From contig JAGRIE010000004.1 in NCBI GenBank assembly GCA_020443425.1, positions 62,001 to 126,000 on the forward strand: a stretch of 64,000 nucleotides of DNA. The letters run 5' to 3'. Source of the DNA: Halioglobus sp. (GTDB taxonomy: Bacteria; Pseudomonadota; Gammaproteobacteria; Pseudomonadales; Halieaceae). Under the pieces are notes generated by a model. That model saw only the letters and a list, made by a program, of their open reading frames with translations, was not told the DNA's origin and did not search any database. Shown one piece after another: positions 35,243 to 44,520 of the stretch. Position 1 is the first letter of the stretch, and every line of letters begins with the position of its first letter. A program made the position numbers and the translations under genes.

Positions 35243-37639
35243 CTACTTGCACCCCCCGCTCTGGCTGTTGATCCACTCCCTGATCAGGGCCACACCCTCC
35301 TCGTGGATCACGCTGCGGCCGATTTCCGGCATCCGCACATCGGGGTCATTGGAATCCATACGGTAGTCGAGTATCGACTCGTCGGCCGCACCGGGCACGA
35401 TGTCGTACTGCAGGCCACCGGAGCCGGCGCCCGCCGCCACCGGCGATTTGCACAGCCCGTAGGCGGTATTCACCGGGCGCCAGTACTCCAGGAACAGCCC
35501 CGAGTTGCTGGCGAAACCGCCGGGATTGTGGCAGTGGGCACAGTTGGCGTCGAGGTAGGCTTTGGCGCGACTTTCCAGCGGTGCCGCCGTATCCTCCCAG
35601 TCAGCGACTGTCTCTATCGCCGCCAGGTCGGCCGGCACTCCCGCCAACACACCCATCTGCTGCATATGCGAAAGCTGGTTGACGCGCTTGCCCTGGTAGC
35701 TGTTGTCTGTGTTGAGGAAACGCGCTTTCGGGCCAATGGGCACAATGACAGTCTCCTGGTTTACACCACTGCCCGTTTCCGCCCGGGTCATGCTGTGGCA
35801 GTTCTTGCAGCTGTTGGCATCGGGGATTACATACTCGGTGCTGCGATTGCTGCCGTCACTGTGAATCCAGCTCACGCTGCGGGTACCGCCCGCGAGCGTG
35901 AGATCCGCGTCGCTGCCATCGGCACGCCAGGTGTAGGGCAGCGCCCGCCAGCCGTCTTTGCGGTGGATCAGCAATCGCGTCTCGATGATGACCTCGCCCG
36001 CTGTGGTGTTCAGGAAGTCGCGCGGCATGGTGAACGTCTTGGCGATGATGGTGCCCACCGGAAAGTCCAGTGCATCCTTGCTGCTATAGGCCGCGTGCTT
36101 GCCCGGCGGCACATAGATGAAGCGATACTTGTGCGCGTAGTCGGTAAACAGTGGCGTAATCAGGTTGTAGTGAATACCACTGTTGGCGCCCTTGCGCGGT
36201 TCCGCCTTATTGGCAAACAGGTTGTAAGCGGACAGGGTTTTACAGTTCACTTCCACCGCATCAAAATTCGGCGCGCTGCCCTCGGGTGTACACAGTTCGG
36301 CGATCTCGGCATCCGTCAACGGTTTCTCTCCCGCGGCGATCACTTCCGGCGTATCGAGCACGACTGCCGGCAGCGAGGCATGGGCGCAGTCGAAATACGA
36401 CTGGTCAACACTCGCGCTCCCGCCGGGACCAAACACGATGCCCCGGGTGATGGCCGCATCCTCCTGGATACAGATGCGGTCGTCTTCCTCGAAGCGGCCT
36501 CCTGCTTCGCCAAGCCCGTCGTAGATGATCATCGGTACACCACCGACAGGCGCAAACAGGCCTGCAATTTCCGCCGTCAGGTCGCGCGGGGCATAGGCGT
36601 TGTTGCTGTAGTGGTTATCGTGAACGTAGACGCGTCGCGGGGTGCCGTCGTAGTCGACATCGTCGGTGCTGAGCCCACTGATCGCATAGTCGACGATGAC
36701 GATTGCCGCGGACTGGTTGTCCTCAATGGTGTTGTTAAAAATCTCCACATCGGTAAAGGCCATCACCAGCATGCCTGTACCGGCGGGCACCACCCCGACG
36801 ATATTGCCCTTGGGCGCGAAGTTCGTGGTGTTATTGCCGCGCACCAGGTTGTCGTAAACCCGCACACGAGTGCCTTCGCGGGGCAGGTTCGGCAGGTCAA
36901 AGACCAGGATGCCGCCGGTGTTATCGATCGCGGTGTTCTCATACACCTCGGAATTGGTGGAGTTCTCGATTTCAATACCGGCGACATTCAATGACACATG
37001 GTTGCGGCGCACGAGTATTTTATCGGACTGGCCGACGTAGACACCCGCATCGCTGGCGCCGATCACCACACAGTCCTCAATCAGTACGTTTTCCGTCTGC
37101 ACCGGGTACAGCCCGTAAGCGCCGTTCTCCTCGCAGGCACCGCAGGTCCATTCCACCCGCATACGGCGCATGGTGACGCCGTTGCTGAACTTGAACTTCA
37201 CACCGTCCGAGGGTGGATCGACTATAGCAAAGTCCTCCAGCACCACATTGTTACTGGTCACCAGCACACTCTCTCCGCCCGCCGTCTGGGCGGCGAAATT
37301 CAGTACTGTCTCGCCCATTCCCTTGCCGCGCACCGTGACGTTGTCGACATCCAGGCTGATGCCGGTGCTGAGCGCGTATTCCCCTGCGGGCAACTCGATG
37401 ATGTTACCGGGCTGGGCATTGATCAGCGCCTCCAGCAGCCGGGTCTGGAAGCCGTCACCGGCTGGAACCTCGACCACATTGGGATCGACAGGCTCAACGG
37501 CTACCGTATCGTCATCCTGCGGCGTCGTCGCCGGGCCGGAGGCGTTATTGCTGCCGTTGGAGCAGGCAATCAGCATCGAGAACCCCGCAACCAGGGCGAT
37601 GGATCGCAAAGACAGTGCTACTACTTCAGAGGTGTTCAT
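35243..37639 (-). CDS. Fused parallel beta-helix and diheme cytochrome c lipoprotein (SO_2930-like)
   Basis: A 798-residue exported protein. The signal peptide ends in MLIAC, a lipobox. Residues about 45-400 form a parallel beta-helix: repeated short strands with phrases such as NVLIEDCVVIGASDAGVYVG and GIEIENSTNSEVYENTA. The C-terminal half resembles the SO_2930 family of diheme cytochromes, with hemes at C611-KN-C614-H615 and C700-AH-C703-H704. In other bacteria I recall these two as neighbouring separate genes; here they are one chain. The function is unknown, but electron transfer coupled to a polysaccharide-type scaffold at the outer membrane is a reasonable guess. The ATG at 37639 is chosen because the signal peptide starts there; its ribosome site is weak. 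Confidence 0.87.
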   Translation of the reverse strand: MNTSEVVALSLRSIALVAGFSMLIACSNGSNNASGPATTPQDDDTVAVEPVDPNVVEVPAGDGFQTRLLEALINAQPGNIIELPAGEYALSTGISLDVDNVTVRGKGMGETVLNFAAQTAGGESVLVTSNNVVLEDFAIVDPPSDGVKFKFSNGVTMRRMRVEWTCGACEENGAYGLYPVQTENVLIEDCVVIGASDAGVYVGQSDKILVRRNHVSLNVAGIEIENSTNSEVYENTAIDNTGGILVFDLPNLPREGTRVRVYDNLVRGNNTTNFAPKGNIVGVVPAGTGMLVMAFTDVEIFNNTIEDNQSAAIVIVDYAISGLSTDDVDYDGTPRRVYVHDNHYSNNAYAPRDLTAEIAGLFAPVGGVPMIIYDGLGEAGGRFEEDDRICIQEDAAITRGIVFGPGGSASVDQSYFDCAHASLPAVVLDTPEVIAAGEKPLTDAEIAELCTPEGSAPNFDAVEVNCKTLSAYNLFANKAEPRKGANSGIHYNLITPLFTDYAHKYRFIYVPPGKHAAYSSKDALDFPVGTIIAKTFTMPRDFLNTTAGEVIIETRLLIHRKDGWRALPYTWRADGSDADLTLAGGTRSVSWIHSDGSNRSTEYVIPDANSCKNCHSMTRAETGSGVNQETVIVPIGPKARFLNTDNSYQGKRVNQLSHMQQMGVLAGVPADLAAIETVADWEDTAAPLESRAKAYLDANCAHCHNPGGFASNSGLFLEYWRPVNTAYGLCKSPVAAGAGSGGLQYDIVPGAADESILDYRMDSNDPDVRMPEIGRSVIHEEGVALIREWINSQSGGCK

Positions 37640-37760
37640 AATCGTTTGCCGTAGGTCAGTGACTGGATGATCGGCCAGGGTGTTGGCACACGGCATTATT
37701 GCGGGACAATCTGAAACGAAGCTGAAAGAGGGAGGAAATCTTTGGCAGGCAGGGGCGGCA

Positions 37761-37786
37761 ACCATGCCGGGAACACCCGGCATGGT
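37761..37786 (-). terminator. Hairpin after glutamine synthetase III gene
   Basis: Perfect 11-bp stem ACCATGCCGGG/CCCGGCATGGT with a four-base loop, 14 bases past the stop of the glutamine synthetase gene. The T tract is short, but position and strength favour a terminator. Confidence 0.65.
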
Positions 37787-37800
37787 TCCGTGGTGGTCAC

Positions 37801-39975
37801 TTACTTGATAAACAGCATTTCCTGGTACTTGGGCAGCGACCACAACTCGTCAGCCACTTCCGTCTCCAGCACATCCGCGTGGCTGCGCACTTCATCCATC
37901 AGGCTGCGCAACGTGTTGGCGCAGAACTGCATGTGCTCTTCCGTGGTCTCGAAATCATGCTGTGCCAGTGCCGCGCTCAACTTGGCCACAGCCGCCATCA
38001 TCGCATTGGCGTGCTCAGCCACTGTCGTGGCGGTCGTGTTATCGAGTTTCACGCCCATCGCCGACAGGTCAGCACTGGTTTTCGACAGCGTCGACAGGTA
38101 TTCGATGGCAGCCGGGTAGATCAGGGTCTTGGCCATGTCGATAACCAGCTTTGCCTCGACCTCTATCGACAGTACATATTGCTCGGCGTAGACGTTAAAG
38201 CGACTCTCAAGCTCAACCGGGCTCAAGACACCGGTGCTTTCGAACAGCTTGATCACCGATTCCTCCCGCAGCGCCGGCAGTGCATCGGCGGTGGTAGGGA
38301 TATTCTTCAGGCCGCGCTCCTTGACTGCAGCCTCATGCCATTCGGCGGAGTAGCCATCGCCGCCGAAAACCACGTTGCCATGCTCATTCATCAGCTCCTG
38401 CAACACCGTGACGACAGCCTCGGCCTTGCTGGCACCGTTGCCGAACTCGACTTCCAGCTTGCCGGCAATCCAGCTCAGGGAGTCTGCCAGCATCGTGTTC
38501 ATTGCCACCAGCGGGCCCGATACCGACTGCGAGGAGCCGACCGCGCGGAACTCAAAGCGGTTGCCGGTGAAAGCAAACGGCGATGTGCGGTTGCGGTCGC
38601 CGGGGTCGCGCTCAAAATTGAGGATCTGTGAGAGTCCCAGATCCATCTCCCCGCCTTTGGCGGTTTCGGTGATCTTGCCATCCTTGATGTCCGTAAAGAC
38701 TTTTTCCAACTGGTCACCGAGGTAGACCGACAGGATTGCCGGCGGCGCCTCATTGGCCCCGAGTCGGTGGTCGTTGGAGGCCGAGGCAATCACCGCTCGC
38801 AGCAGGGGGCCGTACAGGTGTACGCCGCGGATCACCGCGCCACAGAACAGCAGGAACAGCAGGTTTTCATGCGGTGTGCTACCAGGGTCCAGCAGATTGC
38901 CCTGGGTGGCGTTGCCGACCGACCAGTTGACGTGCTTGCCCGAACCATTGACTCCGGCAAACGGCTTTTCATGCAGCAGGCACATGAAGCCGTGCTTTTT
39001 CGCGGTCGACTTCATCAGCGTCATCATCAACTGCTGGTGGTCGGCAGCGACGTTGGCGGATTCAAAGTACGGCGCGATTTCGAACTGCCCCGGCGCCACC
39101 TCGTTGTGGTGGGTTTTGGCGGGAATACCGAGCTTGTACAGCTGGTCTTCAAAGTCCTGCATGAACACCTGTACACGCGCCGGGATCGCACCGAAGTAGT
39201 GGTCGTCGAACTCCTGCCCCTTGGCGGGTGCGGCACCGAACAGTGTGCGCCCGGCCAGCAGCAGGTCGGGGCGGCTGTTGGCGAAATGGGTATCGACAAG
39301 GAAGTACTCCTGCTCCGCACCGCAGCTGGAGTTGAGGGTGGCGATCTCGGTCTCCCCCATCAGGCTCAGGACTTCCTGTGCCGATTTGTTCATCGCCCTG
39401 TTGGAGCGCAGCAGGGGGATCTTCTTGTCCAGCGCTTCACCGGTCCAGGACATGAACACGCTGGGAATCATCAGTGTGGCGCCGTTATCGGTCTGCATGA
39501 TATAGGCCGGGCTGGTCGGGTCCCAGGCGGTGTAGCCGCGCGCGGCGTTGGTCATGCGCAGGCTGCCGTTGGGGAAGGACGAACCGTCCGGCTCGCCCTT
39601 GATCAACAGGCTGCCGGTGAACTCGGTAATGGCGGCACCATCAGAGTTGGTGATGATAAACCCGTCGTGTTTCTCGGCCGTGATATTGGTCATCGGGTAG
39701 AAAATATGGGAGAAGAACTTGGCGCCCTTGGCGACCGCCCACTCCTTCATCGCCGCGGCGACCACATCCGCTGTGGCGGCATCCAGCGGCTCACCGGTGT
39801 GCACGGTGTTCTTGATCGCCTTGAACGCCGTTTTGGACAGTGCCCACTCCATCCTGGCGAGGTTGAATACGTCCTCAGCCCAGATTTCACCGAGGAAATC
39901 CGTCTTCTCTATGGCTACCGGTTTGCGGTTGGAAATCTGTTGTATCGCTTGCATGCGTGAAGCGTTGGCACTCAT
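37801..39975 (-). CDS. glnN: Glutamine synthetase type III
   Basis: A 724-residue glutamine synthetase, which makes glutamine from glutamate, ammonia and ATP. Its length and motifs are those of the large type III enzymes rather than the 470-residue GlnA: FSHIFYPMTNITAEKHDGF, SCGAEQEYFLVD with metal-binding Glu, KTHHNEVAPGQFEIAP, and the ATP/ammonia region GVNGSGKHVNWSVG. Type III enzymes are not adenylylated at the GlnA Tyr, so control is expected at transcription. Upstream I see a good sigma-54 promoter and two NtrC-like sites, consistent with induction under nitrogen limitation. It is the only gene of its message, with a hairpin after it. Confidence 0.95.
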   Translation of the reverse strand: MSANASRMQAIQQISNRKPVAIEKTDFLGEIWAEDVFNLARMEWALSKTAFKAIKNTVHTGEPLDAATADVVAAAMKEWAVAKGAKFFSHIFYPMTNITAEKHDGFIITNSDGAAITEFTGSLLIKGEPDGSSFPNGSLRMTNAARGYTAWDPTSPAYIMQTDNGATLMIPSVFMSWTGEALDKKIPLLRSNRAMNKSAQEVLSLMGETEIATLNSSCGAEQEYFLVDTHFANSRPDLLLAGRTLFGAAPAKGQEFDDHYFGAIPARVQVFMQDFEDQLYKLGIPAKTHHNEVAPGQFEIAPYFESANVAADHQQLMMTLMKSTAKKHGFMCLLHEKPFAGVNGSGKHVNWSVGNATQGNLLDPGSTPHENLLFLLFCGAVIRGVHLYGPLLRAVIASASNDHRLGANEAPPAILSVYLGDQLEKVFTDIKDGKITETAKGGEMDLGLSQILNFERDPGDRNRTSPFAFTGNRFEFRAVGSSQSVSGPLVAMNTMLADSLSWIAGKLEVEFGNGASKAEAVVTVLQELMNEHGNVVFGGDGYSAEWHEAAVKERGLKNIPTTADALPALREESVIKLFESTGVLSPVELESRFNVYAEQYVLSIEVEAKLVIDMAKTLIYPAAIEYLSTLSKTSADLSAMGVKLDNTTATTVAEHANAMMAAVAKLSAALAQHDFETTEEHMQFCANTLRSLMDEVRSHADVLETEVADELWSLPKYQEMLFIK

Positions 39976-40069
39976 GAGTCTTCCTCTGTCAAATAGTCAG
40001 GAACATCGCCGGATGACACTGTCACCCGTGTGCGACCTTTTTAAAGATCAGTTAACGGTCGGCCGATCC

Positions 40070-40086
40070 TTGCAAGAGTCAGGCCA
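40070..40086 (-). promoter_or_regulatory. Sigma-54 (RpoN) promoter of the glutamine synthetase III gene
   Basis: On the minus strand the sequence is TGGCCTGACTCTTGCAA. It has TGGC and TTGCA separated by seven bases, the exact spacing of the -24/-12 elements (consensus TGGCACG-N4-TTGCA). Transcription would start near 40058, giving a leader of about 80 bases to the ATG at 39975. Confidence 0.75.
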
Positions 40087-40171
40087 AAGACCACCGCCAG
40101 CCAATGCTCACCGGATTCAGCCGCTATACCGCGGCACTGCGGCCCGACCCGCGGCACCACCCCTGTATAGT

Positions 40172-40208
40172 GATCCTTTTTGGTGCGTTTTTCGATCTAA
40201 TTTGGTGC
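40172..40208 (-). promoter_or_regulatory. Two NtrC-like enhancer sites upstream of the sigma-54 promoter
   Basis: Two 15-base sites, GATCCTTTTTGGTGC (40172-40186) and GATCTAATTTGGTGC (40194-40208), share a perfect TGGTGC half and a degenerate left half. The second matches 11 of 15 positions of the glnA-type NtrC site GCACTAAAATGGTGC. They are 22 bp apart, two helical turns, and about 100 bp upstream of the promoter, the normal enhancer position. Confidence 0.6.
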
Positions 40209-40248
40209 AGATGGCGGGCTGCAGCGACCCACCTGCGCCGGGCGCTGG

Positions 40249-41835
40249 CTAGGCCGCCCGGGCCGCCTTGCGCTCGATGGCGGCGGCTGTCCGCTTACTG
40301 CGTTTGGGCGTCGCCGGGGCGGCCCGCCGTGCGCCGCGCTCAACCCTCGCATCCAGCGCCGCGTCCGTCTGCGGCGCCGTGCGCAGCCAGTGCACCTGGT
40401 CGACCTCGAAGGCGTGGAGTATTTCATCGAGGGTGCGACCAATCCGTGTCGTGGTGTCAATGATGGGAATCTTCGGCCAGGTGGCCCGCTCACCGGCCAT
40501 GATCAGCGCCTCCATCTCCTCCTCGCTCAAAATCCTGAGGAGTTTACCGAGGCTGGACAGGCCGTAACCGGGCAGGATATTGATGTCGGCGGTGAACTGC
40601 TGCTCCAGGATTGCATTGGCCGCATTCAGCGCGGTGCCCATCTGCGGCCCCACCCTGCCGTAGCGCTGCAGGAAATCCAGACAACCCCGCACAAACTGCT
40701 TGGTCGCGGCCACGCTTGCGTCGGACGCAATTTTGCGCAGGCCGGGCCGGTCCTGGGTCTCCCGCCCCAGCACCGGCATCACCTGGGAGACGATAAAATG
40801 GTTGACGCCATACATGCGCGCCAGCCGCCGCTCCGGCAAGTCCTGGGAAAAAGAGCCATCGATCCAGCGCCGCGATGGCAGATAGGGCTTTACTGCGCCA
40901 TCGGCATCGCGTGCCTGCAACTGCACCGGTTTGAAGATGCCGGGCAGAGCGGTGGAGGCCAGCACGGCGGAACGCAGGGTGACATTCGGCGAGGCGATGT
41001 GATTCAACAGGCGCGATTTCTGGCGCGGCTGCGCGGGCGAAATCGAGATATTGATACTGCGCCCCGTCTTTTCGTAGGCTTCGCGGAAGGTCATATCGGG
41101 TATCAGTTTCACCACCTTGCGCTGCAGCCAGCGGATATCGATGCGACTGCTGCCGCCCTTGCCGGGGTTCATCTTGCCGCTGGTGTCGGTGAGGACCCGC
41201 GCCAGGTAGTTGTTCTCAAACAGCGCCAGGAACTCCTCATCGCTGCGCGACCCCAGTGCGGCGGCGACGAACGAACCGGCGCTGGCGCCCGAGATCACCA
41301 CCGGGCAGAGCTTTTGCTCAATCAGCGCCTTCAAGACACCGAGATGAAAAAACCCCAGCGTGCCCCCGCCGCTGAGCATCAGCGCGGAGCGCCCGTAGCA
41401 GTGGCTCGCCACCTGGAAAAACTCGATGCGATCCGCCCAGGAAATCCCCTTGAAACGCCGCGGCGACAGGTAGCGCAGCGCGTCGCAAATCTCGTCGATA
41501 TACTCGTTGATCAGGAACTTGGTGCCCGAGCGGGCGCGGCGGTACAACTTGGGATTACCCATACCCGCCATATTGCCGTGTATGCCCTCACTGAGCGCAA
41601 ACAGCAGCCCCTGGTCGTCGCCCTTCCGGCGCAGCCGACGCAGCCGCAGCAGGCGATTTTTAATGCTGCTGGCGTCATACAGCGGCGAGTCCTCGCGCTC
41701 GCGCCACGCCAGTCCGCCGGTCTGGCGGTCGTAATGCCCGGCGAGCGCCTGCCACTGCTGGTAACTCTGCAGCGTTGAAAAAGACGCATCCAGTTCGCGT
41801 GCCATCCGAGCACGTTGGCGGCTGCTCTTACTCAT
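40249..41835 (-). CDS. Patatin-like phospholipase with DUF3336 N-terminus
   Basis: A 528-residue lipolytic acyl hydrolase. The N-terminal 140 residues match DUF3336 (SYQQWQALAGHYDRQTGG, DASSIKNRLLRLRRLR). The patatin domain follows: oxyanion loop SGGGTLGFFHLGVLKAL (155-171), nucleophile S185 in GASAG and catalytic D326 in WIDGSF. Relatives include yeast triacylglycerol lipases Tgl3-5 and bacterial proteins. The start overlaps the stop of the isocitrate dehydrogenase gene by four bases, so the two are probably co-translated, an odd pairing of lipid and central metabolism. The C-terminal 50 residues are basic and Ala-rich, perhaps for membrane or nucleic acid contact. Confidence 0.92.
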   Translation of the reverse strand: MSKSSRQRARMARELDASFSTLQSYQQWQALAGHYDRQTGGLAWREREDSPLYDASSIKNRLLRLRRLRRKGDDQGLLFALSEGIHGNMAGMGNPKLYRRARSGTKFLINEYIDEICDALRYLSPRRFKGISWADRIEFFQVASHCYGRSALMLSGGGTLGFFHLGVLKALIEQKLCPVVISGASAGSFVAAALGSRSDEEFLALFENNYLARVLTDTSGKMNPGKGGSSRIDIRWLQRKVVKLIPDMTFREAYEKTGRSINISISPAQPRQKSRLLNHIASPNVTLRSAVLASTALPGIFKPVQLQARDADGAVKPYLPSRRWIDGSFSQDLPERRLARMYGVNHFIVSQVMPVLGRETQDRPGLRKIASDASVAATKQFVRGCLDFLQRYGRVGPQMGTALNAANAILEQQFTADINILPGYGLSSLGKLLRILSEEEMEALIMAGERATWPKIPIIDTTTRIGRTLDEILHAFEVDQVHWLRTAPQTDAALDARVERGARRAAPATPKRSKRTAAAIERKAARAA

Positions 41836-43580
41836 ACCGCCACCAGCTTGATATTGTCCTCTATCGCGTCCAGGAAACCGTACATATCCAGAATGGTCTC
41901 AGAGGTGGGATCCGTTGTTTTTCCCTTGAGGTCGCCGGTGATCTTGCCCTGTGCGACAGTCTCGATCAGCGCCTCCTTCAAGCTGCTCGAGTAGGCAATC
42001 AGGGCATCGTTGTTTTCCCGCAACGCCAGCGTCTCCAGTGCGTTGGCCAGCGCATAGATCAGCGCCGAGGAGTTGAAAATGGCCACCTCGCCCTTGCTCT
42101 CGAGGTATTTCAGGTAGAGATCGTGGGCGGTGCCGTGCGGCGCTTCGTACAACATGGTGCCATCCTTGCTCTCAATGATCGAACTGGCCGTGGCAAGGCT
42201 GCCGCCGAGCGCCGCGGAGATGTCGGAAAATATGTCGCCGTCCAGGTTCTGCGCCGGGTACAGCGCGTTGCGGGGCGGGTCGGTAATCATTTTTTTCAGC
42301 TGGCTGGATGGCCGCATAATCATGAATGATGGCGGCCGCGTGCCGGACTTGGCCAGTGTGTGGCGCACATTGGTAATCGCCGTGCTGAACACCTCATCGT
42401 ATTCCATGTACTCGCGCTTGAGGCCGAAATACACCTCCTTGTCTTTTTTGGAGGCATCGCGAAACACCTGGCTGACCCAGTCGGTAATCGCCTGGTTGTC
42501 GTTGGACATCAACAGGATGGGGTCGTTTTTACTGACTTCGCGCGCGTATTTCTCCTCCCCATCGAGCACGACCTTGAGGATACCGTCCTCCTCCGCCGGC
42601 ATATTGAAGCTGCCGTACTGGTCCCCACCACCGGCACTCATACGCGACAGCGACACGTGGTGCTTGCGCTTGGGAATGCCGTAGATCTTCAGTTTGCCGA
42701 CCAGCTTGAACAGCTTGCGCCCGGTGGTATTGTCCGGCACACCCCACAGCGCCCGCTCGGGCGGGTTGGAGACAATGCGCGCGGCCTGGGCATCGATCAA
42801 CTCGTAGTGGTAGTTGAGGCCGGCCTCGGCCAGGCGCGCCCTGTAGCTCTGCTCATACACCTCCTCGATAGCGGCCCGCATCACGCCGTCATACCCGGGA
42901 ATCACGGTGTCCTTGAGACCCAGGTAGGCATCCCTCTTCTCATCCAGTGCGCGCTGGAAGAAGGCGTGCGCCCACTCCCTCACCTCTTCGATACTGTTGG
43001 TCGCCAGCAGCCAGGGGTCGCCTTTGTTCAGGCGGCGGCGGTGCAACTCCACCGGATCCCCACTGCTGCCGACGAACAGCAGCTTGATGACACCGGTGAC
43101 CTTGGACAGTTCGCTGTGGCTGTGCTTGATGCCGCCACCTTCCATGGTCATCACATCGATATCCCGCCCTATCCACTCCGGCTGGGTCACTTCCAGGTTG
43201 CGGAACTCGATATCCTCGCGCGTTATATTGCCGCCGATCCCCTTGCGGATGGACCCGTTGGGCGATTTGGTTGCCAGCTTGTCCAGTGTTCTCTCGTCGA
43301 TATCGGGGTGCTTGGCCAGCAGTTCGTCCAACTGCTGCCGGTTCACCGTCATACCCGCATTTTTGATCCCCACGCCGTACTTCTTCAGCGCCTCTATGGC
43401 ATCGAGTACCACCTGGCCGTTGCTGACGAGGCGGTTCTCAGCGGACAGGTCGATCTCCACCAGGTCGATATCGAGCCACTTGCGGACAAACTGGTCGAGA
43501 ATGCGCTCAAAGGCCACCTGCGCCATCTCGTCACCGTGCAGAATCACCAGGGGCTCCGTCACCTGAATTTTCGCGCTCAT
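41832..43580 (-). CDS. icd: Isocitrate dehydrogenase-like enzyme with an internal duplication
   Basis: A 582-residue member of the eukaryotic-like isocitrate dehydrogenase family, which is usually about 410 residues. It starts KIQVTEPLVILHGDEM and has the substrate site SPNGSIRKGIGGNITRED (S106, N108, R112, R121). The catalytic Lys is in YLGLKDTVIPGYDG, and the metal-binding Asp are D263 (ELIDAQ), D449 and D453 (NLDGDIFSD). APHGTAHD corresponds to the adenosine-site HGT. The extra length is a duplicated segment: about 148-283 recurs at about 317-447, for example DPWLLATNSIEE against DPILLMSNDNQA and YLGLKDTVIPGYD against YFGLKREYMEYDE. The second copy lacks the LID Asp. The ATG at 43580 follows GGGAG by seven bases; cofactor choice is not tested here. 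It could instead be one of the recently described large (type III) isocitrate dehydrogenases. Confidence 0.82.
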   Translation of the reverse strand: MSAKIQVTEPLVILHGDEMAQVAFERILDQFVRKWLDIDLVEIDLSAENRLVSNGQVVLDAIEALKKYGVGIKNAGMTVNRQQLDELLAKHPDIDERTLDKLATKSPNGSIRKGIGGNITREDIEFRNLEVTQPEWIGRDIDVMTMEGGGIKHSHSELSKVTGVIKLLFVGSSGDPVELHRRRLNKGDPWLLATNSIEEVREWAHAFFQRALDEKRDAYLGLKDTVIPGYDGVMRAAIEEVYEQSYRARLAEAGLNYHYELIDAQAARIVSNPPERALWGVPDNTTGRKLFKLVGKLKIYGIPKRKHHVSLSRMSAGGGDQYGSFNMPAEEDGILKVVLDGEEKYAREVSKNDPILLMSNDNQAITDWVSQVFRDASKKDKEVYFGLKREYMEYDEVFSTAITNVRHTLAKSGTRPPSFMIMRPSSQLKKMITDPPRNALYPAQNLDGDIFSDISAALGGSLATASSIIESKDGTMLYEAPHGTAHDLYLKYLESKGEVAIFNSSALIYALANALETLALRENNDALIAYSSSLKEALIETVAQGKITGDLKGKTTDPTSETILDMYGFLDAIEDNIKLVAV

Positions 43581-43790
43581 TAGGTCTCCCGTTATTGAAG
43601 TCATTGACAGCGTGCCCCACCATAGTGCATCAGCGCCGGCCGCGATGTAAGTGCGTAAACGCTGCAAAAAGTATGCCGCCAGCGCCGGCAATCGAAACTC
43701 TCCAGCCCGGGCCCGGAGCACTGGTAATTGGGCCGGTCTTCGACAATGATACATCCGGAATGAAAAATCACTGACAACGGAACCCTGCCA

Positions 43791-44510
43791 ATGACAGCCC
43801 CCGCCACGCCAATCGAATACAACGCCGGACAGACACTGTGCAAGGGCGAGTACTACACGCCGCCAGCCACTGCCGGTGGCCGGCTGCCCGTGGTGCTGGT
43901 CTGCCACGCCTGGGACGGATTGAACGACGAGGTGCGGGACAAGGCGAGCAAACTGGCGCAGGCGGGGTATATCGCTTTTGCCATCGATATACACGGCGAT
44001 GGCAAAGTCATCACTGATTTTGCGCAACTGATGCCCACACTCACCCCCTACCTGCAAGATCGGGCGCTGCTGCTGGAGCGGGTAAACGGCGCATTCGAGG
44101 CCGCACGGGCGATACCCGGCGCTGACCCGTCGCGCATCGGCGCCATGGGCTATTGCTTCGGCGGCATGGCGGTGCTGGACCTGGCGCGCAGCGGCGCCGG
44201 TGTCAAGGGCGTGGTGTCCTTCCACGGCTCACTGGATGGCAACACCCTGGACAACCCCGCCACGCTGGACAGCAAAATCCTGGCACTGCACGGTGAGGAC
44301 GACCCCCTGGTACCGCCGGAGACGGTGGCAGCGTTCAAAGCCGAAATGAACGCCAGGCAGGCCGACTGGCAACTGCACGCCTACGGCCACACCGTGCACG
44401 CCTTCACCCGACCGGGCGCCAACAACCCGTCGTTTGGCACGGTGTATAACGCCAGCGCGGATCGCCGCTCCTGGCGATCCATGCTGAATTTCTTTGAAGA
44501 GGTACTGTAA
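43791..44510 (+). CDS. Dienelactone hydrolase family protein
   Basis: A 239-residue alpha/beta hydrolase. The nucleophile is C122 in MGYCFGG, with Asp in LHGEDDPLV and His in GHTVHAFTRPG, the Cys-Asp-His triad of dienelactone hydrolases. The oxyanion side includes VCHAWDGLND. Classical members open lactones in chlorocatechol breakdown, but many genomic members have unknown substrates. It stands alone, divergent from the isocitrate dehydrogenase gene and convergent with the MBL-fold gene ten bases downstream. Confidence 0.9.
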   Translation: MTAPATPIEYNAGQTLCKGEYYTPPATAGGRLPVVLVCHAWDGLNDEVRDKASKLAQAGYIAFAIDIHGDGKVITDFAQLMPTLTPYLQDRALLLERVNGAFEAARAIPGADPSRIGAMGYCFGGMAVLDLARSGAGVKGVVSFHGSLDGNTLDNPATLDSKILALHGEDDPLVPPETVAAFKAEMNARQADWQLHAYGHTVHAFTRPGANNPSFGTVYNASADRRSWRSMLNFFEEVL

Positions 44511-44520
44511 CCGAGCGCTG

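Noticed and set aside
35303-36994. Plus-strand frame of 563 codons
   Set aside because: Antisense to the beta-helix/cytochrome gene, whose domains are clear; His/Val-rich composition is a mirror effect.
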